DNA of 64,000 bases from Persicobacter psychrovividus (GTDB lineage Bacteria; Bacteroidota; Bacteroidia; Cytophagales; Cyclobacteriaceae), in contig NZ_AP025293.1 of assembly GCF_036492425.1 (NCBI RefSeq), positions 992,001-1,056,000 on the forward strand, in the 5' to 3' direction. Under the pieces are notes generated by a model, which saw only the letters and a list, made by a program, of their open reading frames with translations, was not told where the DNA came from and made no database searches. Of this stretch, positions 26,827 through 35,165 are shown piece by piece (the first letter of the stretch is position 1; each line of letters begins with the position of its first letter). A program made the position numbers and the translations under genes.

Positions 26827-29097
26827 ATGAAGCAGCATCTAATATTGTTTATATTCATGTTATTTTCTTTTTCCGCCTTCTCTAAAGGTGGTGTGGATAT
26901 TCATGGGAAAATCAAGGGTACCAGGGGCGAGTCACTGATCGGTATTGCGGTTCGGGTTGAAGGAAGCCAGTTGGGAGCCGCAACGGATGTTAATGGGGTG
27001 TTTCACCTCCATGGTGTTTCCGCAGGGCCAAAAACACTGATTATCTCTGGTGTGGGTTATAAATCCGTGAAGCAACAGGTGAATATATTAGCCAATGAGC
27101 CCCTGAATTTGGAGGTTACCCTTAAAGAGGATATCCTCGGGCTCGAGCAAGTGGTGGTCTCTGCCAACCGAGAAGAAATCAACAGAAAAGAGGCTTCGGT
27201 TCCTGTACAGGTGATTGGTGCGAAGATTTTTAAAACCACACAGTCCATCACCCTTTTGGATGGCCTGAAATTTCAGCCAGGTATTCGGGTGGAAAATAAT
27301 TGTCAGAATTGCGGATTCTCTCAGGTACGAATGAACGGTCTTGAAGGCGGCTACTCTCAAATATTGATCGACGGCCGTCCTGTTTTCAGTGCATTGAATG
27401 GCGTGTATGGTCTGGAGCAAATGCCTACAACCATGATTGACCGTGTGGAGGTTGTACGTGGTGGTGGTTCGTCATTATATGGTGGGAATGCCATTGCAGG
27501 GACGATCAATGTGATTACCAAAGAGCCTACGGTGAATGAGTTTGAATTAAATATTAATCAATCATTGATTGACGGACAGCGATTGGATCAGTCGTATGGA
27601 TTCGGTGGAAATATCGTGGGCGCCAATATGAGCTCAGGTGTATCTGTTTATGGTTTTTTCCGCGACCGCCAATGGTGGGATAAAGACGGGGATGATTTCT
27701 CGGAAGTACCTGAAATCAATAATTATACCCTGGGTTTCAAGGGATACCTGAAACCGACGGCTTATAGTAAAATGACCCTTGAAGGTAGTGCTATTAAGGA
27801 GCACCGACGCGGTGGTAACCGCTTTGAGTTGCCTCCACATATGGCAGATGTTGCCGAAGCGCTTGAACATGATATTATCAGTGGTGGATTTACTTTCGAT
27901 CAGTTTACCCATGATATGAACCATAAGTTTTCGTTTTACCTGAGCAATCAAAATACCCATCGTAACTCTTATTATGGTGCGGGTCAGGATCCGAATGCCT
28001 ATGGCAATACCAAAAATAACAATTTAGTTACTGGGCTGAGATACAACACCAATCAGCCACTTTGGGGAGGGACTACTGATCTGACCACGGGAGTGGAGTA
28101 TAAAGATGAGTCTATCGTGGATGAATCGATGGCTTATGATCGCCCGATTGATCAGCATATTAAACAAGTAGGCTATTATGCGCAGTCGGACTGGCAAATG
28201 ACGCCTAAATTTAAATTGCTGACAGGCTTCAGAATTGAAAGTCATAACCTGATCAGTAGACCTATTTTTGTGCCACGAGTAAACGGTAAATACGATTTCT
28301 CCGACCATTTTCGGGTTCGTGCAGGTTACGCAAGAGGGTTCCGTGCGCCTCAGGCCTTCGACGAAGACCTGCATGTAGAGATGGTGAACGGTAATACCAT
28401 GGTGACTTTCCTGGCCGATGATCTTCAGCCAGAATATTCCGACAGTTTCACCGCTTCCTTCGATTTCGATCATGAAATTGGCACCTTTGATTTTAATGTT
28501 ACCATGGATGCCTTCTATACCAAAATCAGCAATACTTTTGTCAATGTGCCTATCGGTATAGAGAATGGTACGCTGAAGCAGGAAAAACGAAATGGTGCAG
28601 GTTCTTTGGTGCAAGGCATCAGCCTGACACCCTCTTTGGCCAATGCTTATTTTACCGCACAGGCAGGTTTAACCTTTCAGAAAAGCAGACACGATGAAGG
28701 CATCGCCTGGTCGGAGGATGAGGATAACACGACCACAACTTATTTGCGGACGCCAGATTTATACGGCTTTTATGCCTTGAGCATCCGTCCGACAAAACCA
28801 TTATCCGTTGATTTTTCAGGGAATTATACAGGCCGCATGTACTTGCCTCATTTTGAATCTGGCAATAATGAAGAGGACAGACTGGTACACACGCCCGACT
28901 TTATGGAATTCAACATCAAGCTGAATTACACCATGCAATTGATGGAGGGCAATACCCTGGAGTGGAGTGTCGGTGTAAAGAATATCACCAACGCCTATCA
29001 GTCTGATTTTGACAGTGGCATGGATCGCGATGCACAATATGTTTACGGGCCAATGATGCCCCGCACATTCTTTGCTGGATTAAAGATTAAATTATAA
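26827..29097 (+). CDS. TonB-dependent receptor, FepA/CirA-like
   Basis: The 756-residue outer-membrane active importer has a signal peptide (MKQHLILFIFMLFSFSAFS), a CarboxypepD_reg-like domain (about 24-110; VDIHGKIKG, DVNGVFHLHGVSAGP), a plug domain (about 118-235; VRMNGLEGGYSQILIDGRPV, VEVVRGGGSSLYGGNAIAG) and a 22-strand-type barrel ending in AGLKIKL. Shortness, the IDGRPV/RGGGSSLYG motifs and the absence of a SusD partner point to an iron, haem or other metal-chelate receptor rather than glycan uptake. The plug has a C-x-x-C pair (Cys159, Cys162 in NCQNC). A palindrome at the promoter suggests repression, probably by a metal sensor. Confidence 0.92.
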   Translation: MKQHLILFIFMLFSFSAFSKGGVDIHGKIKGTRGESLIGIAVRVEGSQLGAATDVNGVFHLHGVSAGPKTLIISGVGYKSVKQQVNILANEPLNLEVTLKEDILGLEQVVVSANREEINRKEASVPVQVIGAKIFKTTQSITLLDGLKFQPGIRVENNCQNCGFSQVRMNGLEGGYSQILIDGRPVFSALNGVYGLEQMPTTMIDRVEVVRGGGSSLYGGNAIAGTINVITKEPTVNEFELNINQSLIDGQRLDQSYGFGGNIVGANMSSGVSVYGFFRDRQWWDKDGDDFSEVPEINNYTLGFKGYLKPTAYSKMTLEGSAIKEHRRGGNRFELPPHMADVAEALEHDIISGGFTFDQFTHDMNHKFSFYLSNQNTHRNSYYGAGQDPNAYGNTKNNNLVTGLRYNTNQPLWGGTTDLTTGVEYKDESIVDESMAYDRPIDQHIKQVGYYAQSDWQMTPKFKLLTGFRIESHNLISRPIFVPRVNGKYDFSDHFRVRAGYARGFRAPQAFDEDLHVEMVNGNTMVTFLADDLQPEYSDSFTASFDFDHEIGTFDFNVTMDAFYTKISNTFVNVPIGIENGTLKQEKRNGAGSLVQGISLTPSLANAYFTAQAGLTFQKSRHDEGIAWSEDEDNTTTTYLRTPDLYGFYALSIRPTKPLSVDFSGNYTGRMYLPHFESGNNEEDRLVHTPDFMEFNIKLNYTMQLMEGNTLEWSVGVKNITNAYQSDFDSGMDRDAQYVYGPMMPRTFFAGLKIKL

Positions 29098-29129
29098 AAA
29101 TACACTATATATCCCTTTGTATAGCCAAT

Positions 29130-29161
29130 AGAGCAGACTTCCAAAGTCTGCTCTTTTTTTA
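29130..29161 (+). terminator. Terminator after the TonB receptor gene
   Basis: AGAGCAGACTT (29130-29140) pairs perfectly with AAGTCTGCTCT (29144-29154) around a 3-nt loop, followed by T to 29161. Confidence 0.9.
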
Positions 29162-29347
29162 TATAAGGGTTAAAAATAAAGCAGATTGTTTTATTTTTTT
29201 GTCTTTTCGTTGAAATCTGGTTTAAATTTAACTTTAAGGGCTGATAATTTTACAAAAAATCATTTAGGTGGGTTGTTTTTTGTGTCTGGTATATACATTT
29301 TTGTTGCAAGCAATTGGAAACTGCTTTAATTCTTAACCTACTTACCT

Positions 29348-30664
29348 ATGAAAAACAAAGTAATCGCCCTTTTGGGGTTATTTTTAGTGGGGCTGAGCTC
29401 CCCCTTGTATGCGCAGGCAGCATCAACGTCACAACTTTCCGCTGGAGATACCGCCTGGGTACTCATGGCCACCTGCTTAGTAATGTTAATGACCCCTGCA
29501 GGGCTGACCCTCTTTTACGGCGGATTGGCACAGCGAAAGAGTGTGCTTAATACTATCGGAATGAGTTATCTTGCATTCTGTACCGCCACCATCGCATGGG
29601 TGGTGCTGGGCTACTCGATTGCTTTTAACCCTGGAAATGCTTTGTTGGGTGATGCGGGGAATTTTATGCTGAAGGGGATTAATATCACAGACCTGACGGG
29701 AACCATTCCAACATTATTGTTCGTGATGTTTCAGGGAACCTTTGCGGCTATTGCCACTGCCCTGGTAAGTGGTTCAATTATCGAAAGGGTGAAATACTCT
29801 ACCTGGATTATTTTTTCTCTGCTGTGGGTGATTTTGGTTTATGCTCCTGAAGCCCATTGGATTTGGGGCGGCGGTTTTTTATCCAACTCTGGAGAGCTGG
29901 ATTTTGCTGGTGGAACAGTGATCCATATCAATGCGGGAATTTCTGGCTTGGTGCTTTCGTTGTTGCTCGGTAAGCGGGAAACGCATAAATTAAAACATGC
30001 TCATAAGCCTTCGTCAGTGAAACTGATGATTCTGGGTTCTTCTTTATTATGGTTTGGGTGGTTCGGATTCAATGGCGGATCGCAACTGGCGGCAGATTTT
30101 GTGGCTGCAAACACTATTTTGGTGACTAATATTGCGGCGGCGGCAGGTGGAATCGCCTGGGTGATGATCGAGTGGACGACTTCGGAGCGTAAACCTACCT
30201 TGATTGGTTCTGCTTCGGGTGTGATCTCGGGTCTGGTAGGAATTACCCCAGCAAGTGGTTATGTAGATGTTTCTGCGGCTTTGATTATTGGAGCGCTTTC
30301 AGGAGTAATAGGCTTTTTGTCGGTGATTAAGCTGAAAGCATGGTTGGGTTATGATGATACTTTGGACGTATTCGGCATCCATGGCCTGGTGGGAATTTTC
30401 GGCGCCATTGCCACGGGAATTTTCGCCAATCCAGCAGTAAATGGTGCAACAGGATTACTTTACGGCAACCCTGCACAGGTGTGGATTCAGCTGAAAGCGA
30501 TTGTGGTAGTGTTGATTTACTCTGGTGGCGCCACGGTAGTTTTATTCTACCTCAGTAAATTTATTACCAAAGGAGCGCGTGTTGATCGTGAAACGGAGGA
30601 TGTTGGAATTGATGAAGTATTCCACGGGGAGTCGAGCTTTCATATGGATTTGGATAATGTTTAA
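29348..30664 (+). CDS. amt: Ammonium transporter
   Basis: The 438-residue Amt/MEP/Rh-family channel takes up ammonium across the inner membrane. It has a cleavable signal (MKNKVIALLGLFLVGLSSPLYAQ) followed by the eleven-helix core: AWVLMATCLVMLMTPAGLTL, FYGGLAQRKSVLNTIGMS, GGTVIHINAGISGLVLSL (first pore His region), SLLWFGWFGFNGGSQLAA and DVFGIHGLVGIFGAIATGIF (second pore His region). The length is normal. Amt genes often sit next to the PII gene glnK; none is present here. A strong hairpin terminator separates it from the convergent Reg_prop gene. Confidence 0.96.
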   Translation: MKNKVIALLGLFLVGLSSPLYAQAASTSQLSAGDTAWVLMATCLVMLMTPAGLTLFYGGLAQRKSVLNTIGMSYLAFCTATIAWVVLGYSIAFNPGNALLGDAGNFMLKGINITDLTGTIPTLLFVMFQGTFAAIATALVSGSIIERVKYSTWIIFSLLWVILVYAPEAHWIWGGGFLSNSGELDFAGGTVIHINAGISGLVLSLLLGKRETHKLKHAHKPSSVKLMILGSSLLWFGWFGFNGGSQLAADFVAANTILVTNIAAAAGGIAWVMIEWTTSERKPTLIGSASGVISGLVGITPASGYVDVSAALIIGALSGVIGFLSVIKLKAWLGYDDTLDVFGIHGLVGIFGAIATGIFANPAVNGATGLLYGNPAQVWIQLKAIVVVLIYSGGATVVLFYLSKFITKGARVDRETEDVGIDEVFHGESSFHMDLDNV

Positions 30665-30686
30665 AAAAAGATTTCATATATAATTT

Positions 30687-30716
30687 AAAGGCAGACCTCA
30701 GTCTGCCTTTTTTCTT
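30687..30716. terminator. Terminator between amt and the Reg_prop gene
   Basis: AAAGGCAGAC (30687-30696) pairs perfectly with GTCTGCCTTT (30701-30710) around a CTCA loop, with T on one side and A-rich sequence on the other. It probably serves both convergent genes. Confidence 0.88.
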
Positions 30717-30720
30717 TTCA

Positions 30721-33700
30721 TCAATTATCTTCCTCAACCATAAACTTCTCACGTTCCGCCTGATGCATTGCCTCTTCAGCAACCCTCGAGGATAATTGCT
30801 CCTGCGTTTCCATCGCATTCAATCGGATGGCCATGGCTTCGAGCATTCTTTCAATCATGGACTGATGAAGTGGATCCAAGGGCTTGAGTATTCCTATTTC
30901 AAGTACGCCAACGGTAATTTCCTCATATTTTATGGGGAATAGGTATAGGAAACAGTCCGTTAGTTGGCCGAGCCCTGAGCTTACAGGCTGAAAATATTGG
31001 GGTGGAAGCTGTTCAAAAAATTTCGCTTGTTGATCTTTGAAGGTACTGCCAATGATGCCTTCCCCGATGTCGTAGGTTCTGCTGATTTCAAGGGAGCAAC
31101 CATACTGCGCGGCCACATGCAATTGTTGCTGACGTTTCAGGTGTACAACCGCCAATGGGGCTTCTATGCAAGGCGCCAAATGACTGATGATCTGTTGGCT
31201 GAGCTTTTCTATGGATGCCTTATTCAGATTAAGGATTTTATTCATCTTGCCTAACTCTTTTTGTAGCCATCTTTCGCCTTCTTCTTTTTTGTATTTTTCC
31301 TCCAACAGCGACTGCTGTTCCCTGAGTTCCTGTACAGCTTCCTCAACCTGTTGATTCAGCAGAACCTTTTGTTCTTTTTCTCTTTGAATGCGGTTTCGGA
31401 TACTCCACGCTACCACCGAAATAAGCGCCAAAGCGATGATCAGCAAAAACCACCATCGTTGATAAAATGGGGCGATTACTTCTATGGCCAAGTTCCGACT
31501 TTCACTCCATTGTTTGCCGTCGGTGGAGGACTGTACCAATAACTCATAATCCCCTGCATTGAGCCATGAGTAATGAATTTGGTGCTCCCCAGCACGAAGG
31601 TATTTCCATTCTTTATCAAATCCCTTCATTTGGTATCTGTAAAAGATTTTCGAAGGGAAGCGGTAGTCCAAAGTACTCAGTGAAAGCCTGATGTTGTTTT
31701 GATTCAATGGAATATTCAGGCGATGGGTGTTCTCAATTTTGTCTGTCAGAAAAGCTTCCTCCTCTGTTTTGTTCTGTGGTAAAATCAGCTTTTGATTCAG
31801 TTTCAAAGCTGTAAAATTTACCTTTTTGGCTTCAGAGTCCACATGGATTTGGGCAGGATGAAAATAGGTCAAACCGCTTGAGCCACCAAAATACATTACC
31901 CCCTCTTGATCCTGAAAAAAGGCGCATTCGTTGTATTCATGAGAGGAAATACCATCCTCGGTTGTGAAATTCGTGAACGTTTTTTGCTCCTGATTAAAAC
32001 AGCTTATGCCGTTATTTGTACTCATCCACAGCTGTCCCTGTTCATCTTCCAAAATCCCATGGATCGTATTTGACGGAAGCCCATTATCATAATCATAGGT
32101 ATTGATCACCTCGAAGGAGGTGTTCAGGTGCGTCAGGCCAAATCGGGTGCCAAGGAAAATATCCCCATGCTTACTCTGATGAATACACCTGATTTCGTTA
32201 TGAGACAAACCGTTCTTTTCTTTGGTCAGATGCTTCAGGTTGATTTGCTCGGGGTCATAAACAAACAGCCCCGTATTGGTGCCAATGAGTATTCGTCCAT
32301 CGACCATGCATTTGAGGGACATGATGCCTTTGAAATTTACAGACTGACCTTTCAGCAAATCCTCGACATTACCGAAGGTGTTTTCTCCTTTTCTTTGATA
32401 AATTAAACCGCCATACATGGTGGCGAAATAGCTTGTGCCATTTTTGTCGGTACATATATCCCTTAGCGACCAACCTTTGAATTTGGTGGGGTCTTCAGGT
32501 AGGTGTTCGGCAAAATGGGTGAAAGATTGTAATTCAGGGTCAAGAAGGCTTAGCTTACCTGTAAAGTAGCCTACCCATAATTGCTGTTTGAATGGTTTGA
32601 TTACCCCGATGATATTAGCCGATAGATCTTTGTCGGTTGTACCAATTTTATAGGTATGCTCCACTTCAAAATCTTCGTTGAGTACAAATAGATGCGAATT
32701 TGTACCTACAAATAATTGATCTTTGTTTTTGTAAATGCTGTAAACCTCTGTATCACTTTTTCTATCCGCCTCAAGTACTGATTTCTTCAGGCTTCCAAAT
32801 GCAGGCAGGTAGGGATTTTTCTTGATGACTCCCCCTTTACTGCTTCCCATCCAAAGGATGCCCTCTTTGTCGAAGGTCATTGATAGAATGTAGTTGGTTC
32901 CGAAACCATGTCGACGAGCGTCTTTGTGATTATATTCCTCTACCTTATGGTCGGTAACGTGAAACAAACCCCTTGACATTGCCGTGCTGCTCGCCCATAT
33001 TTCGCCCCTCTCATCTTCTTTTACGCTCGTGATTTGGGGTTCTGAAAAATGTCCCGTATAGTTTTTTATAACTTTACCATGTTGATCCAACAAATGTAAA
33101 CCCGTATCACCACCTACCCAAATACGGCCATCGCGTGCAATACAAATGTCATGTATTCTCAAAGGCTTTTCTTCTTGGATCCCTTGGTCGGTGGCCAAAA
33201 AGCGCTTTTCACCGACCATCTTTAAATCATGGGTGAGGCGAAAACGATAGAGCCCGTGGTTTTTGGTCCCAATCCAATAAGTATTGGTTTGATCCTTTCT
33301 AATAAGGGTAATGAAACTTTCTGTACTTTGAAGCCCTGTATTGGTGATCTTTTCTGTTTTCGGGTGGATGACACTGAGCCCCTGTGTTGTACCCACGAAA
33401 ACAAGATTTGTTTGTAGATCATAATAGAGCGCTGTGATCTCGTTGGTTTTCAGTCCGCTCTTTTTGAAGTATCTTTTGACGCGGTAATTTTGATCAATGC
33501 GGTTCAGCCCATTATTGGAAGCCATCCAAATATTACCCTCAGCATCTTCACAGAAAGTATGTCGATTTTGAAGGGTCGAATTGTCAGTAACCATAACACT
33601 ACTCAAGGTAGTTGAGTCGTTCGGGTCATGAAACAGATTTAGAAAATAGCCCAAGTCGGAGTCATAAACACTAACACCCCCTGCATCAAAACGAATCCAA

Positions 33701-33978
33701 AGCCTATTTTTTGAATCTACAAAAATAGAGCTGACATTATCATCAATGATTGCGTGTGGGGCTGTTTTTGATGCTCTGAAAACCTTGTATTCATAGCCAT
33801 CATATCGCACGAGTCCGTCTTGCGTACCGAACCACATATAGCCGTCATGGTCTTGCACAATGGTATTGACCGTCGAATGCGGCAGACCATTCTCCCGCGA
33901 CAAGGTTTCAAAAGTGGACTGATAGGCAAAGCCTTTGGTCAGCAGAAATAGGCAGAAAAGCAGTGTTGAAATTCTCAT
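30721..33978 (-). CDS. Reg_prop/Y_Y_Y sensor with C-terminal GAF domain and no kinase
   Basis: The 1085-residue protein opens with a signal peptide (MRISTLLFCLFLLTKGFA). Next come about fourteen two-component-propeller repeats (for example LPHSTVNTIVQDHDGYMWFG and IHGILEDEQGQLWMSTNNGI), giving two seven-bladed propellers over about residues 20-755, and a Y_Y_Y domain (about 760-835; FYRYQMKGFDKEWKYLRAGE). A membrane helix (about 841-863; WWFLLIIALALISVVAWSI), a coiled coil (863-910) and a GAF-like domain (about 925-1065; VVHLKRQQQLHVAAQYGCSL, YDIGEGIIGSTF) follow. Hybrid sensors of this kind normally end in HisKA/HATPase or a HTH; both are absent and the stop is clean. It may signal through a partner protein. 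It is convergent with amt. Confidence 0.88.
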   Translation of the reverse strand: MRISTLLFCLFLLTKGFAYQSTFETLSRENGLPHSTVNTIVQDHDGYMWFGTQDGLVRYDGYEYKVFRASKTAPHAIIDDNVSSIFVDSKNRLWIRFDAGGVSVYDSDLGYFLNLFHDPNDSTTLSSVMVTDNSTLQNRHTFCEDAEGNIWMASNNGLNRIDQNYRVKRYFKKSGLKTNEITALYYDLQTNLVFVGTTQGLSVIHPKTEKITNTGLQSTESFITLIRKDQTNTYWIGTKNHGLYRFRLTHDLKMVGEKRFLATDQGIQEEKPLRIHDICIARDGRIWVGGDTGLHLLDQHGKVIKNYTGHFSEPQITSVKEDERGEIWASSTAMSRGLFHVTDHKVEEYNHKDARRHGFGTNYILSMTFDKEGILWMGSSKGGVIKKNPYLPAFGSLKKSVLEADRKSDTEVYSIYKNKDQLFVGTNSHLFVLNEDFEVEHTYKIGTTDKDLSANIIGVIKPFKQQLWVGYFTGKLSLLDPELQSFTHFAEHLPEDPTKFKGWSLRDICTDKNGTSYFATMYGGLIYQRKGENTFGNVEDLLKGQSVNFKGIMSLKCMVDGRILIGTNTGLFVYDPEQINLKHLTKEKNGLSHNEIRCIHQSKHGDIFLGTRFGLTHLNTSFEVINTYDYDNGLPSNTIHGILEDEQGQLWMSTNNGISCFNQEQKTFTNFTTEDGISSHEYNECAFFQDQEGVMYFGGSSGLTYFHPAQIHVDSEAKKVNFTALKLNQKLILPQNKTEEEAFLTDKIENTHRLNIPLNQNNIRLSLSTLDYRFPSKIFYRYQMKGFDKEWKYLRAGEHQIHYSWLNAGDYELLVQSSTDGKQWSESRNLAIEVIAPFYQRWWFLLIIALALISVVAWSIRNRIQREKEQKVLLNQQVEEAVQELREQQSLLEEKYKKEEGERWLQKELGKMNKILNLNKASIEKLSQQIISHLAPCIEAPLAVVHLKRQQQLHVAAQYGCSLEISRTYDIGEGIIGSTFKDQQAKFFEQLPPQYFQPVSSGLGQLTDCFLYLFPIKYEEITVGVLEIGILKPLDPLHQSMIERMLEAMAIRLNAMETQEQLSSRVAEEAMHQAEREKFMVEEDN

Positions 33979-34295
33979 AATAAAAAAATGCTAACAATTC
34001 ATAGTTGGGGAAGCATCAAACAGTGGGAGTTGATCAGCTTCCTTCCATAAAAAATTGGTGGTAATTGATTAAATCAAACTAATCAATACTTTATAGGAGA
34101 CAAAGCAATTGTTTAATTGTCCTCTTTTTCAAGATGAATGTTTACTTGCTGTGGGAAGAAAGCTTGTCAAGCATAGGTTGTCCATCATTTTTTGACCATG
34201 ATTTACATGATTAGAAGGATGATCACGATTTCTGCGACATACCTTTTTTTACAGCCCACAATCGATAATCGAGAGGAAAATATTACTTTTGCAAA
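33979..34295. other. Divergent promoter region, Reg_prop gene and truA
   Basis: No gene is seen. TACTTTTG at 34284-34291 matches the -7 consensus TANNTTTG but lies only 4 nt before the truA ATG. No TTG was found at the expected -33 distance. Confidence 0.4.
34284..34291 (+). promoter_or_regulatory. Possible -7 element of truA
   Basis: TACTTTTG fits TANNTTTG. If used, transcription would begin at or within a few bases of the ATG at 34296, giving a leaderless or nearly leaderless message. The upstream -33 element is not evident. Confidence 0.3.
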
Positions 34296-35081
34296 ATGTT
34301 TAAGAATAAGCGCTATTACTATCTGATTCAGTTACAATACCTCGGTTACCGTTATCATGGCTGGCAAAAGCAGCCGAACGTAAAAACCGTTCAGCTGATG
34401 GTCGAAAGGACTATCCGCTATGTGCTGGGTCATGATGAATTTAAAATATTGGCTTCGGGCAGAACCGATGCGATGGTTTCGGCGAATGAGGCGGCGATTG
34501 AGCTGTTCGTCTGGGAGCCGTTGGAGGAAGATTTTCTATCTACACTGAATACCAACTTGCCGAGTGATATTCGGGCAACGAAAGTGCAGCAGGTGGATGA
34601 AAAGTTCAATGTGATTCAGGGATCAAAACTGAAGGAATATATCTACTTATTTTCTTCTGGCGAAAAAAATCATCCTTTTGCCGCACCTTTCATGGTGTAT
34701 GTGGAACAGGAATTGAATGTGGAGAAAATGATGGAAGCAGCCAAGTGCTTTCAGGGGGTACATAACTTTCAGCGATTTTGCTACAAGCCAAGTCCCGAGA
34801 CGATTTTTGAGCGCACGATTGATTTGTGTGAAATCGTAAAAAATGACCTTTACACAGCGAATTTTTTTCCTGAAAATAGTTACCTCTTAAGGGTACAGGG
34901 CAAAGGATTTATGCGCCATCAGGTGCGACTGATGATGGGAGCGATCTTTGCAGTAGGGAAGGAGAAGCTGACGATTGAGCAGTTGAAGGAAGCCTTGAAG
35001 GGCGGCGACAATCAGCCTGTTTCCTACATTGCGCCAGCTTCGGGCTTGATGTTGAATAAATTGAGTTTCGACGAGGTATAG
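34296..35081 (+). CDS. truA: tRNA pseudouridine synthase, TruA family
   Basis: The 261-residue cytoplasmic enzyme isomerises uridines 38-40 in the tRNA anticodon arm to pseudouridine. The TruA fold is clear: YLIQLQYLGYRYHGWQKQPN at the start, the catalytic Asp58 in ASGRTDAMV, LPSDIRATKVQQV, and the second-half motif VQGKGFMRHQVRLMMGAIFA. The usual GRTDxGVHA reads GRTDAMVSA, with the Gly and His changed, as in divergent TruA-like paralogues; the catalytic Asp is kept. An 84-bp gap separates it from the U32 RNA hydroxylase, suggesting a small RNA-modification operon. Confidence 0.88.
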   Translation: MFKNKRYYYLIQLQYLGYRYHGWQKQPNVKTVQLMVERTIRYVLGHDEFKILASGRTDAMVSANEAAIELFVWEPLEEDFLSTLNTNLPSDIRATKVQQVDEKFNVIQGSKLKEYIYLFSSGEKNHPFAAPFMVYVEQELNVEKMMEAAKCFQGVHNFQRFCYKPSPETIFERTIDLCEIVKNDLYTANFFPENSYLLRVQGKGFMRHQVRLMMGAIFAVGKEKLTIEQLKEALKGGDNQPVSYIAPASGLMLNKLSFDEV

Positions 35082-35165
35082 GGTCAAGCCTATGTGCTTG
35101 ATCAGAATGTAATTTTCACATCAACCTTCAATCAAACAAAACAAAAACCACAGCAGAATATCATC

